Of a stretch of DNA of 64,000 nucleotides, positions 37,496 through 46,366 are shown piece after piece. The DNA lies in contig CAYVTD010000007.1 in the NCBI GenBank assembly GCA_964454445.1, positions 1-64,000 of the forward strand. Direction: 5' to 3'. Origin of the DNA: CAYVTD01 sp964454445 (lineage in GTDB: Bacteria > Bacteroidota > Ignavibacteria > Kapaibacteriales > UBA2268). Positions within the stretch are counted from its first letter, which is position 1. Each line of letters starts with the position of its first letter. Under the pieces are notes generated by a model, which saw nothing but the letters and a program-made list of their open reading frames with translations, ran no database searches and was not told the DNA's origin. The position numbers and the translations under genes were made by a program.

Positions 37496-37804
37496 TTACT
37501 CTTTCAAGCTATCAATTTCGTCCACGTTAACGTGCTTGAAGTTCTGGTAAATATTAACAATAATAGCAAGCGCAACAGCCGTTTCAGCGGCAGCGAGAAT
37601 AATGACAAACATTGCAGCTATATGCCCTTGGAAATTCAAGCCGCCAAATCTCGAAAAAGCAATGAAATTGATATTGGCAGCGTTTAAAATCAGTTCGACA
37701 CCCATTAGCACAAGGATTGCGTTTTTCCTTGCTATAACTGCATAAAGCCCCATCGAAAACAAGATGGCACTTATTATCAGGTATTCGTTTAGTCCGACAT
37801 TCAT
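37496..37804 (-). CDS. nuoK: NADH-quinone oxidoreductase subunit K
   Basis: Small membrane subunit of complex I with three helices, 102 residues, the standard length. The conserved glutamates are in ILVLMGVELILNAANINFIAF and AAETAVALAIIVNIY. These take part in the hydrophilic axis that couples quinone chemistry to proton pumping. It lies 20 bp after nuoJ and 54 bp before nuoL. Confidence 0.96.
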   Translation of the reverse strand: MNVGLNEYLIISAILFSMGLYAVIARKNAILVLMGVELILNAANINFIAFSRFGGLNFQGHIAAMFVIILAAAETAVALAIIVNIYQNFKHVNVDEIDSLKE

Positions 37805-37824
37805 ATCAATATCCTGTTAAAAAT

Positions 37825-38373
37825 TTATAATTTCCATGGTTTTTTGCCCTGAAGATCCTTCGATATGTCCTTGCGGTCTCGTCTTACTATCAATGCTGCG
37901 CCAATGAAGGCAATAAGCAACAGAACGCCTGCAACTTCAAAAGCAAGCAGATAATCGGTTAAAAGGAGAGTACCCAAGGGCTTGATGGTCGAAGAGACAG
38001 GGATAACATCTTTCATTATGAAGCTCGCATTGCTAAACATTATTATTAGTGTTATAGCAACAAGAGCACAAGCAAGTCCACCGACAATCAAAGAAGATTT
38101 TGAACGCGAACCGCTCGATATGTTTATGTCGCTAATCCTTTGAGTCATCATAACTGCAAAGATGATAAGTATCAATATACCGCCGATATAGACCATTATT
38201 TGTGTAATGGCTATAAAATCGGCAAGGAGCAAGACATAAAAGCCAGCGACTCCAAACAAGGTAAATAGCAGCGCAAAAGCCGAGTGTATCAGCTTTTTCG
38301 AAAATACAACTACTGCCGCCGAGCCAAGAATGACTACGGCAAACAAGTAAAATACTATATTTGTAAGTTCCAT
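37825..38373 (-). CDS. nuoJ: NADH-quinone oxidoreductase subunit J
   Basis: Five-helix membrane subunit of complex I, 182 residues. The diagnostic LLADFIAITQIMVYIGGILIL-type stretch, containing the pi-bulge helix (QIMVYIGGILILIIF), is present. The C-terminal VLLLIAFIGAALIVRRD is typical. It sits at the interface of the quinone site and the first pumping unit. The gene is 15 bp downstream of nuoI in the operon. Confidence 0.94.
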   Translation of the reverse strand: MELTNIVFYLFAVVILGSAAVVVFSKKLIHSAFALLFTLFGVAGFYVLLLADFIAITQIMVYIGGILILIIFAVMMTQRISDINISSGSRSKSSLIVGGLACALVAITLIIMFSNASFIMKDVIPVSSTIKPLGTLLLTDYLLAFEVAGVLLLIAFIGAALIVRRDRKDISKDLQGKKPWKL

Positions 38374-38388
38374 AAATAACTCGAATAA

Positions 38389-39030
38389 TTATTTTTTATC
38401 GTTAGGTTCCGTTTTAGTTTCTAATTTTGCAGCGGCAGCTTTTGGCTCTGGTTTAGTATCAGATTTTGCTGCAGCGGCGGCTTTTGCTTTCTCTTCAGCT
38501 TCCTTTTTCTTTTTCTCTACAAGGAATGCTTTGTACATTTCTTCTTTTGATTTTCCCTCTTCAGGTGTCATTATGCTAAATGTATAAAGCAAACTGTTTC
38601 TATCATAAGTTGAATATTCAAATTCGTTTGTCATATAAATTGCCTCTGTAGGGCAAGGCTCGACACAAAGAGCGCAGAAACAGCATTTTGCAAAGTCTAT
38701 CTGGAAATTCGTAACCCAAAGTCCTCTTTTATCGCCATTTTTCAATGGTTTTGTATCTGGATCACCGGGAGTTACTTTAACTGTATCAACTGTTATGCAA
38801 CCAACAGGGCAAGCCCTGACACAGCCATTGCAACCATTGCACAAATCTATGTCGAGAAAGAGCCGGTTTCTTGCATTTTCAGGCATCTTGTCGTCGCTTG
38901 CTTTTACAGTTGGATGCACATTAGGATATTGGACTGTAACGTTTTTTCGGAACATGTGGTCTATCGTTATCTTCATTCCGATTAGTACAGTATAGATTCC
39001 AAGCCAAATATTTTTAAAGTATGTTACCAT
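38389..39030 (-). CDS. nuoI: NADH-quinone oxidoreductase subunit I (2x[4Fe-4S])
   Basis: Ferredoxin-like subunit of complex I carrying clusters N6a and N6b. The two cysteine motifs are CNGCNGCVRACPVGC and CCFCALCVEPCPTEAI. It has 213 residues. After the conserved core the protein ends in an unusual 50-residue tail made almost entirely of Lys, Glu and Ala (for example EAKAKAAAAAK-like runs and KPEPKAAAAKLETKTEP). This is probably disordered and not needed for cluster binding. It sits between nuoH and nuoJ. Confidence 0.95.
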   Translation of the reverse strand: MVTYFKNIWLGIYTVLIGMKITIDHMFRKNVTVQYPNVHPTVKASDDKMPENARNRLFLDIDLCNGCNGCVRACPVGCITVDTVKVTPGDPDTKPLKNGDKRGLWVTNFQIDFAKCCFCALCVEPCPTEAIYMTNEFEYSTYDRNSLLYTFSIMTPEEGKSKEEMYKAFLVEKKKKEAEEKAKAAAAAKSDTKPEPKAAAAKLETKTEPNDKK

Positions 39031-39074
39031 ATCTATAAATTCTCCGTAATTTCACAATAAAAACAAGTAAATCT

Positions 39075-40139
39075 TTATTTCAATAGAGCCCAAAGGGATA
39101 TAGCAAAGAAACAAATAAAGGACATCGGCACCAGCACTTTCCAGCCGAGATACATCAGTTGGTCAACTCTTAATCTTGGCAAGGTCCAGCGAAGCCAAAT
39201 CTGCAAAAACACAAAAAAGAACGATTTGCCTACAAACCAAAAAACGTCCCAGAACCAATGATTGCCAAGAAAACTACCAAATGGTGAGTTCCAGCCACCA
39301 AAAAACAAAATAGTTATAAGTGCCGAAACCACAAACATATTAGCATATTCGGCAAAGAAAAACATTGCGAATTTCATACCACTATATTCAGTATGATAGC
39401 CCGCTACAAGTTCCGATTCACCTTCAGGAATATCGAAAGGAGTTCTGTTAGTTTCGGCAAGTGTAGATATCAAATAAATCAAAAATAATCCAAAAGTAAA
39501 TGGCAATAGAATTAATTTAGCTAAAGAACCATGTCCCCCGAAAATAAACCAATTCCAAAGCGAACCTGATTGCTCGACATTGATTGTTTGCAAATTCAGG
39601 CTGCCAGCCAGAACAGCTATTGTTAATATTGCCACTGCCGCCGGAATTTCATAACTGATTATCTGTGCAACGCTCCTAAGAGCTCCTAAAAGAGAATATT
39701 TATTATTGGATGCCCAGCCGCCCATTACTATGCCAATAGAGGCTAAAGAGCCGACTGCAAAAATATAGAATAAACCAAGATCGATAGCAGCAGGTGCGAA
39801 ATAACGGCTGAAAGGAATTACTGCAAAGGCAGCATAAGCTCCAGTAAAAATTAAAAATGGTGCCATATTAAACAGCGTTTTGTCGGCTTTGTCGGGAGTT
39901 ATATCTTCTTTTTGTAAAAGTTTAACGACTTCTGCAAGCGGCTGAATAATGCCCCAAGGTCCTGTTCTCATAGGTCCGAGTCGTTCTTGGATAAATGCAG
40001 AAAATTTCAATTCACCAAGGATTGCTACCAGAGCATAGATCAGCAAAAAAATCAATGGAGCTATAGAAACTACAATTATCGGCACTAAATCAGTGTTAAA
40101 TGCAGCTAAAAGCCATCCATATAAATTTGTTTCCGGCAT
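39075..40139 (-). CDS. nuoH: NADH-quinone oxidoreductase subunit H
   Basis: Membrane subunit that forms much of the quinone-binding channel, 354 residues, eight or so helices. Conserved segments are ERLGPMRTGPWGIIQPLAE, the RSVAQIISYEIPAA loop and ETNRTPFDIPEGESELVAGY, with the acidic residues of the entry funnel. It follows nuoD directly (79-bp gap). In 14-gene operons nuoE, nuoF and nuoG would stand between them. Confidence 0.96.
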   Translation of the reverse strand: MPETNLYGWLLAAFNTDLVPIIVVSIAPLIFLLIYALVAILGELKFSAFIQERLGPMRTGPWGIIQPLAEVVKLLQKEDITPDKADKTLFNMAPFLIFTGAYAAFAVIPFSRYFAPAAIDLGLFYIFAVGSLASIGIVMGGWASNNKYSLLGALRSVAQIISYEIPAAVAILTIAVLAGSLNLQTINVEQSGSLWNWFIFGGHGSLAKLILLPFTFGLFLIYLISTLAETNRTPFDIPEGESELVAGYHTEYSGMKFAMFFFAEYANMFVVSALITILFFGGWNSPFGSFLGNHWFWDVFWFVGKSFFFVFLQIWLRWTLPRLRVDQLMYLGWKVLVPMSFICFFAISLWALLK

Positions 40140-40218
40140 AATATATTTATAATGTTAGTTTTTAAAATCAATTTCAATTAAAAAAGAACTTCTTTTTTAT
40201 CGCTTTAAACAGTTTTCG

Positions 40219-41370
40219 CTATCTATCAACTTCGCCAAGCACAATATCGACACTGCCAAGTATCAAAATCAAATCAGCGAACATGTAACCCTTTGAGATT
40301 TCAGGTAAAACGGCAAGATTGACAAAACTTGTTGCCCTCGGTCGTACACGAATAGGATTATTCTTTCCATCGCTAATAATATAAAAACCAAGCTCGCCTT
40401 TCGGGCTTTCGGCACGCAAATAAATCTCACCTTTCGGAGGTCTTAATTTTTTAGGTATTGCTCCCCGAACATCTGTTGGAGCAGGCATTTGGTCAAGAGC
40501 TTGATCGATAATATCGCAACTCTCGTACATTTCGCGTAAACGGACAATATTTCTATCCCAACAATCGCCTACAGTGCCAACTTCGCCCTTGCCAACTTGA
40601 ACATTAAAATCAAAACGATCGTAAATCGAGTATGGTTCGACACGCCTTAAATCATAAGGGACACCAGAGCCGCGAAGCATTGGTCCGCTACAAGCATAGC
40701 TGAAACCTACGTCGGCAGGCAAAATGCCAACATTTGCAGTTCTGTCAATAAAAATTTTATTATAAATAAGCAGATCTTCGATTTCGCGGTTTGTCTCACG
40801 AATTATTTTTATTATGCGACGGACATCTTCCTTGAAAGTAGGATGCACATCGTGACTTAAACCACCAACCCAGAAATAATTATAAAGAAGACGCCCGCCT
40901 GATGCCTTCTCGAAAATTGTCAAGACCATTTCGCGATCGCGGAATAAGTAGAGAAAAGGCGTAAAAGCGCCAGCATCTAAACCGAATGTCGCAACAGCTA
41001 TTTGATGGTTGGCAATACGATTGAGTTCAGCCATAATAACACGAATATATTCTACATATTCAGGGACTTTTACGTCCATCATTTTTTCAACAGCCATCAC
41101 GTAGGGCCACTCGTTGTTCATCGAGCAGACATAATCCATTCTATCGATATATGGAATTACCTGCTGATAAGTGCAATACTCGGCGTGTTTCTCAAAACAG
41201 CGGTGCAGATAACCTATATGTGGAATTACTTCAGTAACAACTTCACCGTCGAGTTCGACCTCGAGTCGAAGCACACCGTGTGTCGAAGGGTGCTGAGGTC
41301 CCACATTAAGTCGCATTCTGTCGGAATCTATCCGGCTATATTCGATATCTACTTTTTGAATTTCATTCAC
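40219..41370 (-). CDS. nuoD: NADH-quinone oxidoreductase subunit D
   Basis: The 49-kDa-type subunit, which builds the quinone site with NuoB, 383 residues. It opens with RMRLNVGPQHPSTHGVLRLE and contains IGYLHRCFEKHAEYCTYQQ, the quinone-site His/Tyr neighbourhood, and the C-terminal PPKGEIYLRAESPKGELGFY. It is separate from nuoC, not fused as in some Bacteroidota and E. coli. The 139-bp gap before it, on the transcript, holds a complex palindromic element, which is unusual inside this tightly packed operon. Confidence 0.96.
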   Translation of the reverse strand: MNEIQKVDIEYSRIDSDRMRLNVGPQHPSTHGVLRLEVELDGEVVTEVIPHIGYLHRCFEKHAEYCTYQQVIPYIDRMDYVCSMNNEWPYVMAVEKMMDVKVPEYVEYIRVIMAELNRIANHQIAVATFGLDAGAFTPFLYLFRDREMVLTIFEKASGGRLLYNYFWVGGLSHDVHPTFKEDVRRIIKIIRETNREIEDLLIYNKIFIDRTANVGILPADVGFSYACSGPMLRGSGVPYDLRRVEPYSIYDRFDFNVQVGKGEVGTVGDCWDRNIVRLREMYESCDIIDQALDQMPAPTDVRGAIPKKLRPPKGEIYLRAESPKGELGFYIISDGKNNPIRVRPRATSFVNLAVLPEISKGYMFADLILILGSVDIVLGEVDR

Positions 41371-41410
41371 GTTAATATTACCTGTTAATTATAATTTATT
41401 TCAAATTTTC

Positions 41411-41510
41411 ATTTCCCTTGTCCCATAATGAATAAGGGAGTCGTTGTGTTCGATGAACTCACACAACGAAACTGTATTACCCACCTTGCTTGCAAGGGGG
41501 CAGGGGAGAT
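41411..41510. repeat. Compound palindromic repeat between nuoC and nuoD
   Basis: Three symmetric parts lie in 100 bp. CCCTT...AAGGG is at 41415-41438. A perfect 9-bp hairpin follows, TCGTTGTGT (41441-41449) with ACACAACGA (41461-41469). The last is CCTTGC-TT-GCAAGG (41484-41497) followed by a G-rich flank. The third part is the reverse-orientation counterpart of the palindromes at 53.6-53.8 kb, including the CCCCTGCCCCC-like flank. This marks it as a dispersed repeat inserted inside the operon; it could cause partial termination or mRNA processing. Confidence 0.7.
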
Positions 41511-41986
41511 TAATAAGGCACTTTCATACCATGATATTCTTCAGGTTCCTTATAATCCTTCCTCAATGGGTACCCTTCCCAATCATAAGGGAGCAAAATT
41601 CTGATTAGATTATGATGCCCTTCGAAAACAACACCATACATATCATACGTCTCCCTTTCGTGCCAATCTGCCGACCGCCACACTCTTTCGACTGTGGGCA
41701 TTTTGCAATTTTCCTTGCTAACGCTTGTCTTCAACACTATCCAATGCTTTTTCGTTGTGGAATAGATGTGATAAACAACAGTAATCGTATCTTTCTCATC
41801 TACGCCACTTAACAAAGTAAGATAATCGAACTGAAGATCATTGTTATCACGCAAAAACAAAGAGATATCGAAAATTCTTGCGGAATTGACAGTAATAAAT
41901 GGATTAGATGTTTCCTCTGTAATGAGGGCAATAACATCGTCTCCAAATTTTTCTTTAAGTTTTTCGAAAATCTCTGCGGCTTGCAT
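41510..41986 (-). CDS. nuoC: NADH-quinone oxidoreductase subunit C
   Basis: The 30-kDa-type peripheral-arm subunit, about 158 residues, which supports NuoD. Characteristic pieces are FDYLTLLSGVD, VERVWRSADWHERETYDMYGV and the C-terminal LRKDYKEP. The frame opens with ATG at 41998, but a GGAG six bases ahead of the ATG at 41986 favours that start (MQAAEIFEKL). It lies downstream of nuoB and is separated from nuoD by the palindromic element. Confidence 0.94.
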   Translation of the reverse strand: MQAAEIFEKLKEKFGDDVIALITEETSNPFITVNSARIFDISLFLRDNNDLQFDYLTLLSGVDEKDTITVVYHIYSTTKKHWIVLKTSVSKENCKMPTVERVWRSADWHERETYDMYGVVFEGHHNLIRILLPYDWEGYPLRKDYKEPEEYHGMKVPY

Positions 41987-42050
41987 ATTTATCTCCATTT
42001 CAAAAAAAATTCATACTAAAAAAACTGTTTCATTTGACCGATTATTGGCG

Positions 42051-42590
42051 CTAAACCAATTCAGGTATGACAATGCCTTCCTCGGCTAGTTTCTTTCGTT
42101 TATTGAAAATTGCTTCTTTCTTGATTTTGGCTTGAAGCATAATCATCCCTTCTTCTAAAGCTTCAGGCCTCGGTGGACAACCGGGCACATATACATCGAC
42201 AGGAATAATTCTGTCCACTCCCTTTAGCACATGATAACCATATTGCCAATAAGGTCCGCCACAATTAGAGCAACTGCCCATTGAAATAACATATCTGGGT
42301 TCAGCCATCTGCTCGTACAGTCTTTTTACCCTTTCAGCCATTTTCAAAGTAACGGTGCCGGATACTATCATAAAATCCGCCTGTCGCGGGCTTGTGCGGG
42401 GTATGCAACCATAGCGCATAAAATCGAAATGCGCAGCATTTACAGCCATAAACTCAATAGCACAGCAGGCAAGACCAAACTGCATATACCAATCAGATTT
42501 GCTGCGTCCCCAATTTAGCACATCTTCCACTAGCCCCATCACAACACCACCGCCGTCGAAAGGGTCGTTCAATCTATTTAAAAGTCCCAT
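42051..42590 (-). CDS. nuoB: NADH-quinone oxidoreductase subunit B
   Basis: PSST-type subunit holding the terminal cluster N2, which passes electrons to quinone, 179 residues. The four cluster cysteines are the adjacent pair in GLACCAIEFM, one in GSCSNCGGPYWQYG and one in VYVPGCPPRPEAL. It is the second gene of the operon, 35 bp after nuoA. Confidence 0.97.
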   Translation of the reverse strand: MGLLNRLNDPFDGGGVVMGLVEDVLNWGRSKSDWYMQFGLACCAIEFMAVNAAHFDFMRYGCIPRTSPRQADFMIVSGTVTLKMAERVKRLYEQMAEPRYVISMGSCSNCGGPYWQYGYHVLKGVDRIIPVDVYVPGCPPRPEALEEGMIMLQAKIKKEAIFNKRKKLAEEGIVIPELV

Positions 42591-42625
42591 TTTTCAATCC
42601 TAACCTTTTTTAAATTTTACAGGTA

Positions 42626-43066
42626 TCAATCTATCTTCTTTTCCACAACCAAGTGGCTCATCTCAGGTATATATGGCGAAGGTCGTTCCCAATTAAGATA
42701 GCCCTTTGCCCAATCATAAGCCAAACCCAAAAGTAATATCAGCGCAAAAATCAAACCGGCAAAGTAGGGTATCCAAGTGATCAACGCACCATTATTGTCC
42801 TGAGACAATTCTTTAAGAACAACTGCCCAAGGGAAAAGCAAAACAACTTCCACATCGAAAAGCAGGAAGGCGAGGGCGATAACATAAAAGCGGATATTAA
42901 ATTTAATCCACGGCTCGCCAATTGGCACTTCACCACATTCATAAGTTGAATTTTTTTCCGGGTTCGGATGGCTGGGTCTAATGATGGCAGCGACTATCAA
43001 GCCGGCTGCAACGAAGATAATTCCTATAATGAAGTATATAAGGATTATGCCAAAATCTGATAACAT
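42626..43066 (-). CDS. nuoA: NADH-quinone oxidoreductase subunit A
   Basis: Three-helix membrane subunit of complex I, 146 residues. The loop STYECGEVPIGEPWIKFNIRFY contains the conserved cysteine, and FLLFDVEVVLLFPWAVV is the second helix with its acidic residues. The ATG at 43066 has a strong AGGAG four to five bases upstream. It is the first gene of the nuo operon, so its promoter should lie in the AT-rich gap at 43067-43528. Confidence 0.96.
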   Translation of the reverse strand: MLSDFGIILIYFIIGIIFVAAGLIVAAIIRPSHPNPEKNSTYECGEVPIGEPWIKFNIRFYVIALAFLLFDVEVVLLFPWAVVLKELSQDNNGALITWIPYFAGLIFALILLLGLAYDWAKGYLNWERPSPYIPEMSHLVVEKKID

Positions 43067-43528
43067 AAGCTCCTTGGAAATCTAAAAAAAACACGTTCTT
43101 TTATTTTTTTACCTTGCTTTTTACTCATTTATTCTTTATGCAAAGTTCCTATTGTCAAATTTAAAAAGTTGTTTCAAATTTAACAAATAATTTTAAAATA
43201 AAATACAATATTTGTTGCTTTTAATTATTTATGCTTACATAGATTTATTGTTAGTTTATGCTTATTTGTCTAATATTAAAACACTTATTTTACATTCTTA
43301 TTAATTAGAACACTTAAATACAAAATACAAATAAAATTAATTATAGGGCATGGAGAAATAATCTTTTTTTCAGTCTATTGGCTCTACTTGCAAAATTGTT
43401 TAAATAATTGCTTATTCTTGTTGAAATAACAATTAATAATTTTGCATTTTGTAACAAACCAACTTTTAATTAGTTATCGGAATTATACGAAATCAAACAA
43501 ATGATTGATTTTTGTTTTCTAAGTCGCT
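43067..43528. other. 462-bp AT-rich intergenic region upstream of nuoA
   Basis: No convincing gene, RNA or strong hairpin was seen. It separates the nuo operon (start of nuoA) from the end of the hybrid kinase gene and should carry the nuo promoter. The composition is very AT-rich, with several CAAAT/ATTTG words. Confidence 0.6.
43156..43187 (-). promoter_or_regulatory. Possible Bacteroidota-type promoter for nuoA
   Basis: On the minus strand, TTTG (complement of 43184-43187) is followed after 20 bases by TAAATTTG (complement of 43156-43163). This fits the TTTG/TAnnTTTG form described for Bacteroidota housekeeping promoters, about 90 bases ahead of the nuoA ATG. In such AT-rich DNA the match could be chance. 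Confidence 0.25.
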
Positions 43529-46222
43529 TTATACTTCTTTTGAAAGATTCTTAGCTATTTCCGGGAATTCTGCTAGCAGGTTTCTCATCGAGGCAATATC
43601 AAATCTTGAAGCATATTCTTTTAAATTCGAGGAATATTCTTGCAAGAATCTGAAGCGATGTTCTAATCCGACGATTGAAAGCTCATCGGCAAACTCTTGA
43701 ATGTCGCCAATTATCAAAGTTTTTAAAAGTGTATTGGCAGTATCAGCCAAATCGCCACTCAAGATAGTTTTCAGATGATTAACATTTAAAATTGAACTTT
43801 CATCGGCAAACGATATTGATTCTTTTATTTGAGGATTTGTGGCATACTCACTTGTCCGGGAAACGAATTGGGGAATAATATCAGCAATTAATTGTATTAA
43901 TTGAGTTTTATCGACAGGCTTTGAAATAAATCCATTAAAACCAAATTGCATAATCCTTGCTTGATCGCCTTTCATAGCCGAGGCAGTGAGGGCTATTATT
44001 GGAATATTTTTTGTAGCATCGTCTTGCCTCAATTTTTTTGCAGCTTCGTAACCGTCTAACACGGGCATTTTCATATCAAGAAGTATAATATCAGGTAGCA
44101 ACTTGTTTGCTTTTTCAATTGCCTCCAAACCGTTGCCTGCTTCAAAAAACTGCATTCCTGTTCCCTTAAAAAACTCTTTGATAAGCTCGCGATTTACAAT
44201 AACATCATCAACAATCAATACTTTAGCATCATTAAAACAAATATCCATATCGTTACTTGATTTTTCCTGTTCGGGTAAATCAATAATAGAGGAAACAACA
44301 ACGTTGTCAAGGCTGACAGTAAACGTTGAGCCAAGTCCCAACTTGCTTTCAAGAGTAATCGAACCGCCCATAACTTCCACGAGGCGTTTTGTTATTGTCA
44401 AACCAAGCCCGGTGCCGCCATATTTACGACTATTTTGTCCGCTTTGTTGGCAAAAAGCGTCGAAAATAATCAATTTTTGGCTATCGTCAACTCCAATACC
44501 CGTATCTTCGACACTTATCAGTAAATTCACTGTACTGTGATTATTTTGAATTGATTGCTTGGCAATAGACAGTTTTATGAAACCTTTATTTGTAAACTTA
44601 ACGGCATTCCCAACCAAATTAACAAGTATTTGCCGAACACGGATTTCGTCGATGAGCAGCCCTGCAGGCAACGATTTGTCGATATCAATAATAAAACCGA
44701 GTCCTTTTTCGGCAGCGGAATATGAAAATATGCTTTCTATTTCTTTTAATAACGTATATGGGTTAACATTGCTATAATCTAATTCCAATTTACCTGCTTC
44801 AATTTTCGATAAATCGAGAATATCATTTATTAAGCTCAATAAACTCTTCCCGCTATTAAATATAGCATCAGCATAAAACTTTAACTGTTTATCTTCGAGT
44901 TTATCGTTTAATATTTGCGAAAAACCGAGTATTGCATTCATTGGTGTTCTTATTTCGTGGCTCATATTGGCAAGAAATTCCGATTTTGCACGATTCGCAT
45001 TTTCAGCTTGCTCCTTAGCGAATCTCATAGCATTTTCAGCAGCTTTTCTATCGCTAATATCAATTATTCCTGTTACAATACATTCTACATCATTAACGAA
45101 AACAAAACTCGATGATGCTAATCCCCAAATAATACTACCGTTACTATGCTTCAATTGAATTTCGAAATCCTTTACACACCCATCTTGTTTTAAAACTAGC
45201 TCTAAATTGTCTCTTTGAGATGGGTCTAAGTAAACATCACGAAAAGATTTTCCATCTAAATCCTCTTTTTGCAAACCTAAAAATTTTAACAGAGCATCGT
45301 TATATCCTAAAACCGTAGTATTTTCAAAAGTAGAAAGCACCATAGGCACAGGTGAAGAATCAAAGATAGTCCTCAAATTCTCTTCTGATCTTCTTAAATA
45401 TGCTTCAAACTGTTTGCGCTCTGCTATTTCTTTTTCAAGGCTAGCATTCGTTTGAAAAAGTGTTTTGTTTTGTTCATCAAGAAACTTATTATATTTTTCA
45501 ATCTCTTCGATATGCGCTTTTCTTGATACAAGTATTTGATTGACCATCGAATTAAAGGAGCTTGCAAGCTTTCTAACCTCCGAGCTACCTTTCTTTTCCT
45601 CTGCCTTTTGCTCATATTTCCCGCTGCCAATTTGGTCTGCTGTAAAACTAAGTTTTTCAATTGATGATGAAACCGCACGCGTGATTAGATAAACACCCAA
45701 AGTGCCGAGCAATAAGATTATCATAGTAAATAAACTTATATCCTTTACCATATCAGCAGACTTTGCTTTGTAAGACTTAGTGTTAAAGCCCATAAAAACA
45801 AAATATTTAGCTCCACTAATGAAAAGAGAATCTTTAATAACAACATATTCATTGTTTAAACTATTCATCTTTTCCAATTTCCATGGCTCTGAAACAGTGT
45901 GTTGAGGTTTGCGTGGATGCTGACAAATGACATTTTTCTTATTATCTGTAAGCTTTATAAATCTAATATGCTTATCTTTATCTGTCCATCCAAGGATTTC
46001 GTTAACCAATTTGTAATTACCTTCCTTGAGACCATGATTTAGCCCAAATTGGATGTATCTCATGACTACAAATGAATGTAAATCGAAATTCTCACGATAA
46101 ATCTCTGTCTTGGAAAAATATTCATAAGCTGTTAAACTAATAGAAATGGCAACAATAACAAATGTGAACAATATCAGCATTTGTGTTTTCAGTTTAAGAT
46201 TATAAAACTTCAATCTTTCCAT
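43529..46222 (-). CDS. Membrane hybrid sensor histidine kinase
   Basis: An 897-residue hybrid kinase. Two transmembrane helices (about 15-35 and 155-175) bracket a periplasmic sensor of roughly 120 residues. A HAMP segment, a coiled coil and a PAS domain (about 275-395) follow. HisKA is NMSHEIRTPMNAILGF with His422. The HATPase has NLVGNAVKFTNKG, EDTGIGVD and YGGTGLGLTITKRLVE. A receiver follows with Asp716 in IILLDMKMPVLDG. The last 100 residues resemble an Hpt-like helical bundle but lack the expected HxxKG phosphotransfer motif. No cognate regulator gene is adjacent. Confidence 0.92.
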   Translation of the reverse strand: MERLKFYNLKLKTQMLILFTFVIVAISISLTAYEYFSKTEIYRENFDLHSFVVMRYIQFGLNHGLKEGNYKLVNEILGWTDKDKHIRFIKLTDNKKNVICQHPRKPQHTVSEPWKLEKMNSLNNEYVVIKDSLFISGAKYFVFMGFNTKSYKAKSADMVKDISLFTMIILLLGTLGVYLITRAVSSSIEKLSFTADQIGSGKYEQKAEEKKGSSEVRKLASSFNSMVNQILVSRKAHIEEIEKYNKFLDEQNKTLFQTNASLEKEIAERKQFEAYLRRSEENLRTIFDSSPVPMVLSTFENTTVLGYNDALLKFLGLQKEDLDGKSFRDVYLDPSQRDNLELVLKQDGCVKDFEIQLKHSNGSIIWGLASSSFVFVNDVECIVTGIIDISDRKAAENAMRFAKEQAENANRAKSEFLANMSHEIRTPMNAILGFSQILNDKLEDKQLKFYADAIFNSGKSLLSLINDILDLSKIEAGKLELDYSNVNPYTLLKEIESIFSYSAAEKGLGFIIDIDKSLPAGLLIDEIRVRQILVNLVGNAVKFTNKGFIKLSIAKQSIQNNHSTVNLLISVEDTGIGVDDSQKLIIFDAFCQQSGQNSRKYGGTGLGLTITKRLVEVMGGSITLESKLGLGSTFTVSLDNVVVSSIIDLPEQEKSSNDMDICFNDAKVLIVDDVIVNRELIKEFFKGTGMQFFEAGNGLEAIEKANKLLPDIILLDMKMPVLDGYEAAKKLRQDDATKNIPIIALTASAMKGDQARIMQFGFNGFISKPVDKTQLIQLIADIIPQFVSRTSEYATNPQIKESISFADESSILNVNHLKTILSGDLADTANTLLKTLIIGDIQEFADELSIVGLEHRFRFLQEYSSNLKEYASRFDIASMRNLLAEFPEIAKNLSKEV

Positions 46223-46366
46223 AATTTTAGCATAGTGTTAGTTACCCACAAAATACCCATTATTATCGGAAATTATGACGATTTTACTGCAAATATATGC
46301 TAAATGAAAAAGTAATTTGGGAAAGCTATTAAAAAAGCCTAATTTTGCAAGGGGGGAAACAATGAA

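Noticed and set aside
40140..40218. Degraded nuoEFG between nuoD and nuoH
   Set aside because: The gap is only 79 bp and AT-rich, with no coding remnant.
43529..43830. Functional Hpt domain at the end of the hybrid kinase
   Set aside because: The region is helical and in the right place, but no histidine with the HxxKG context is found, so phosphotransfer cannot be claimed.
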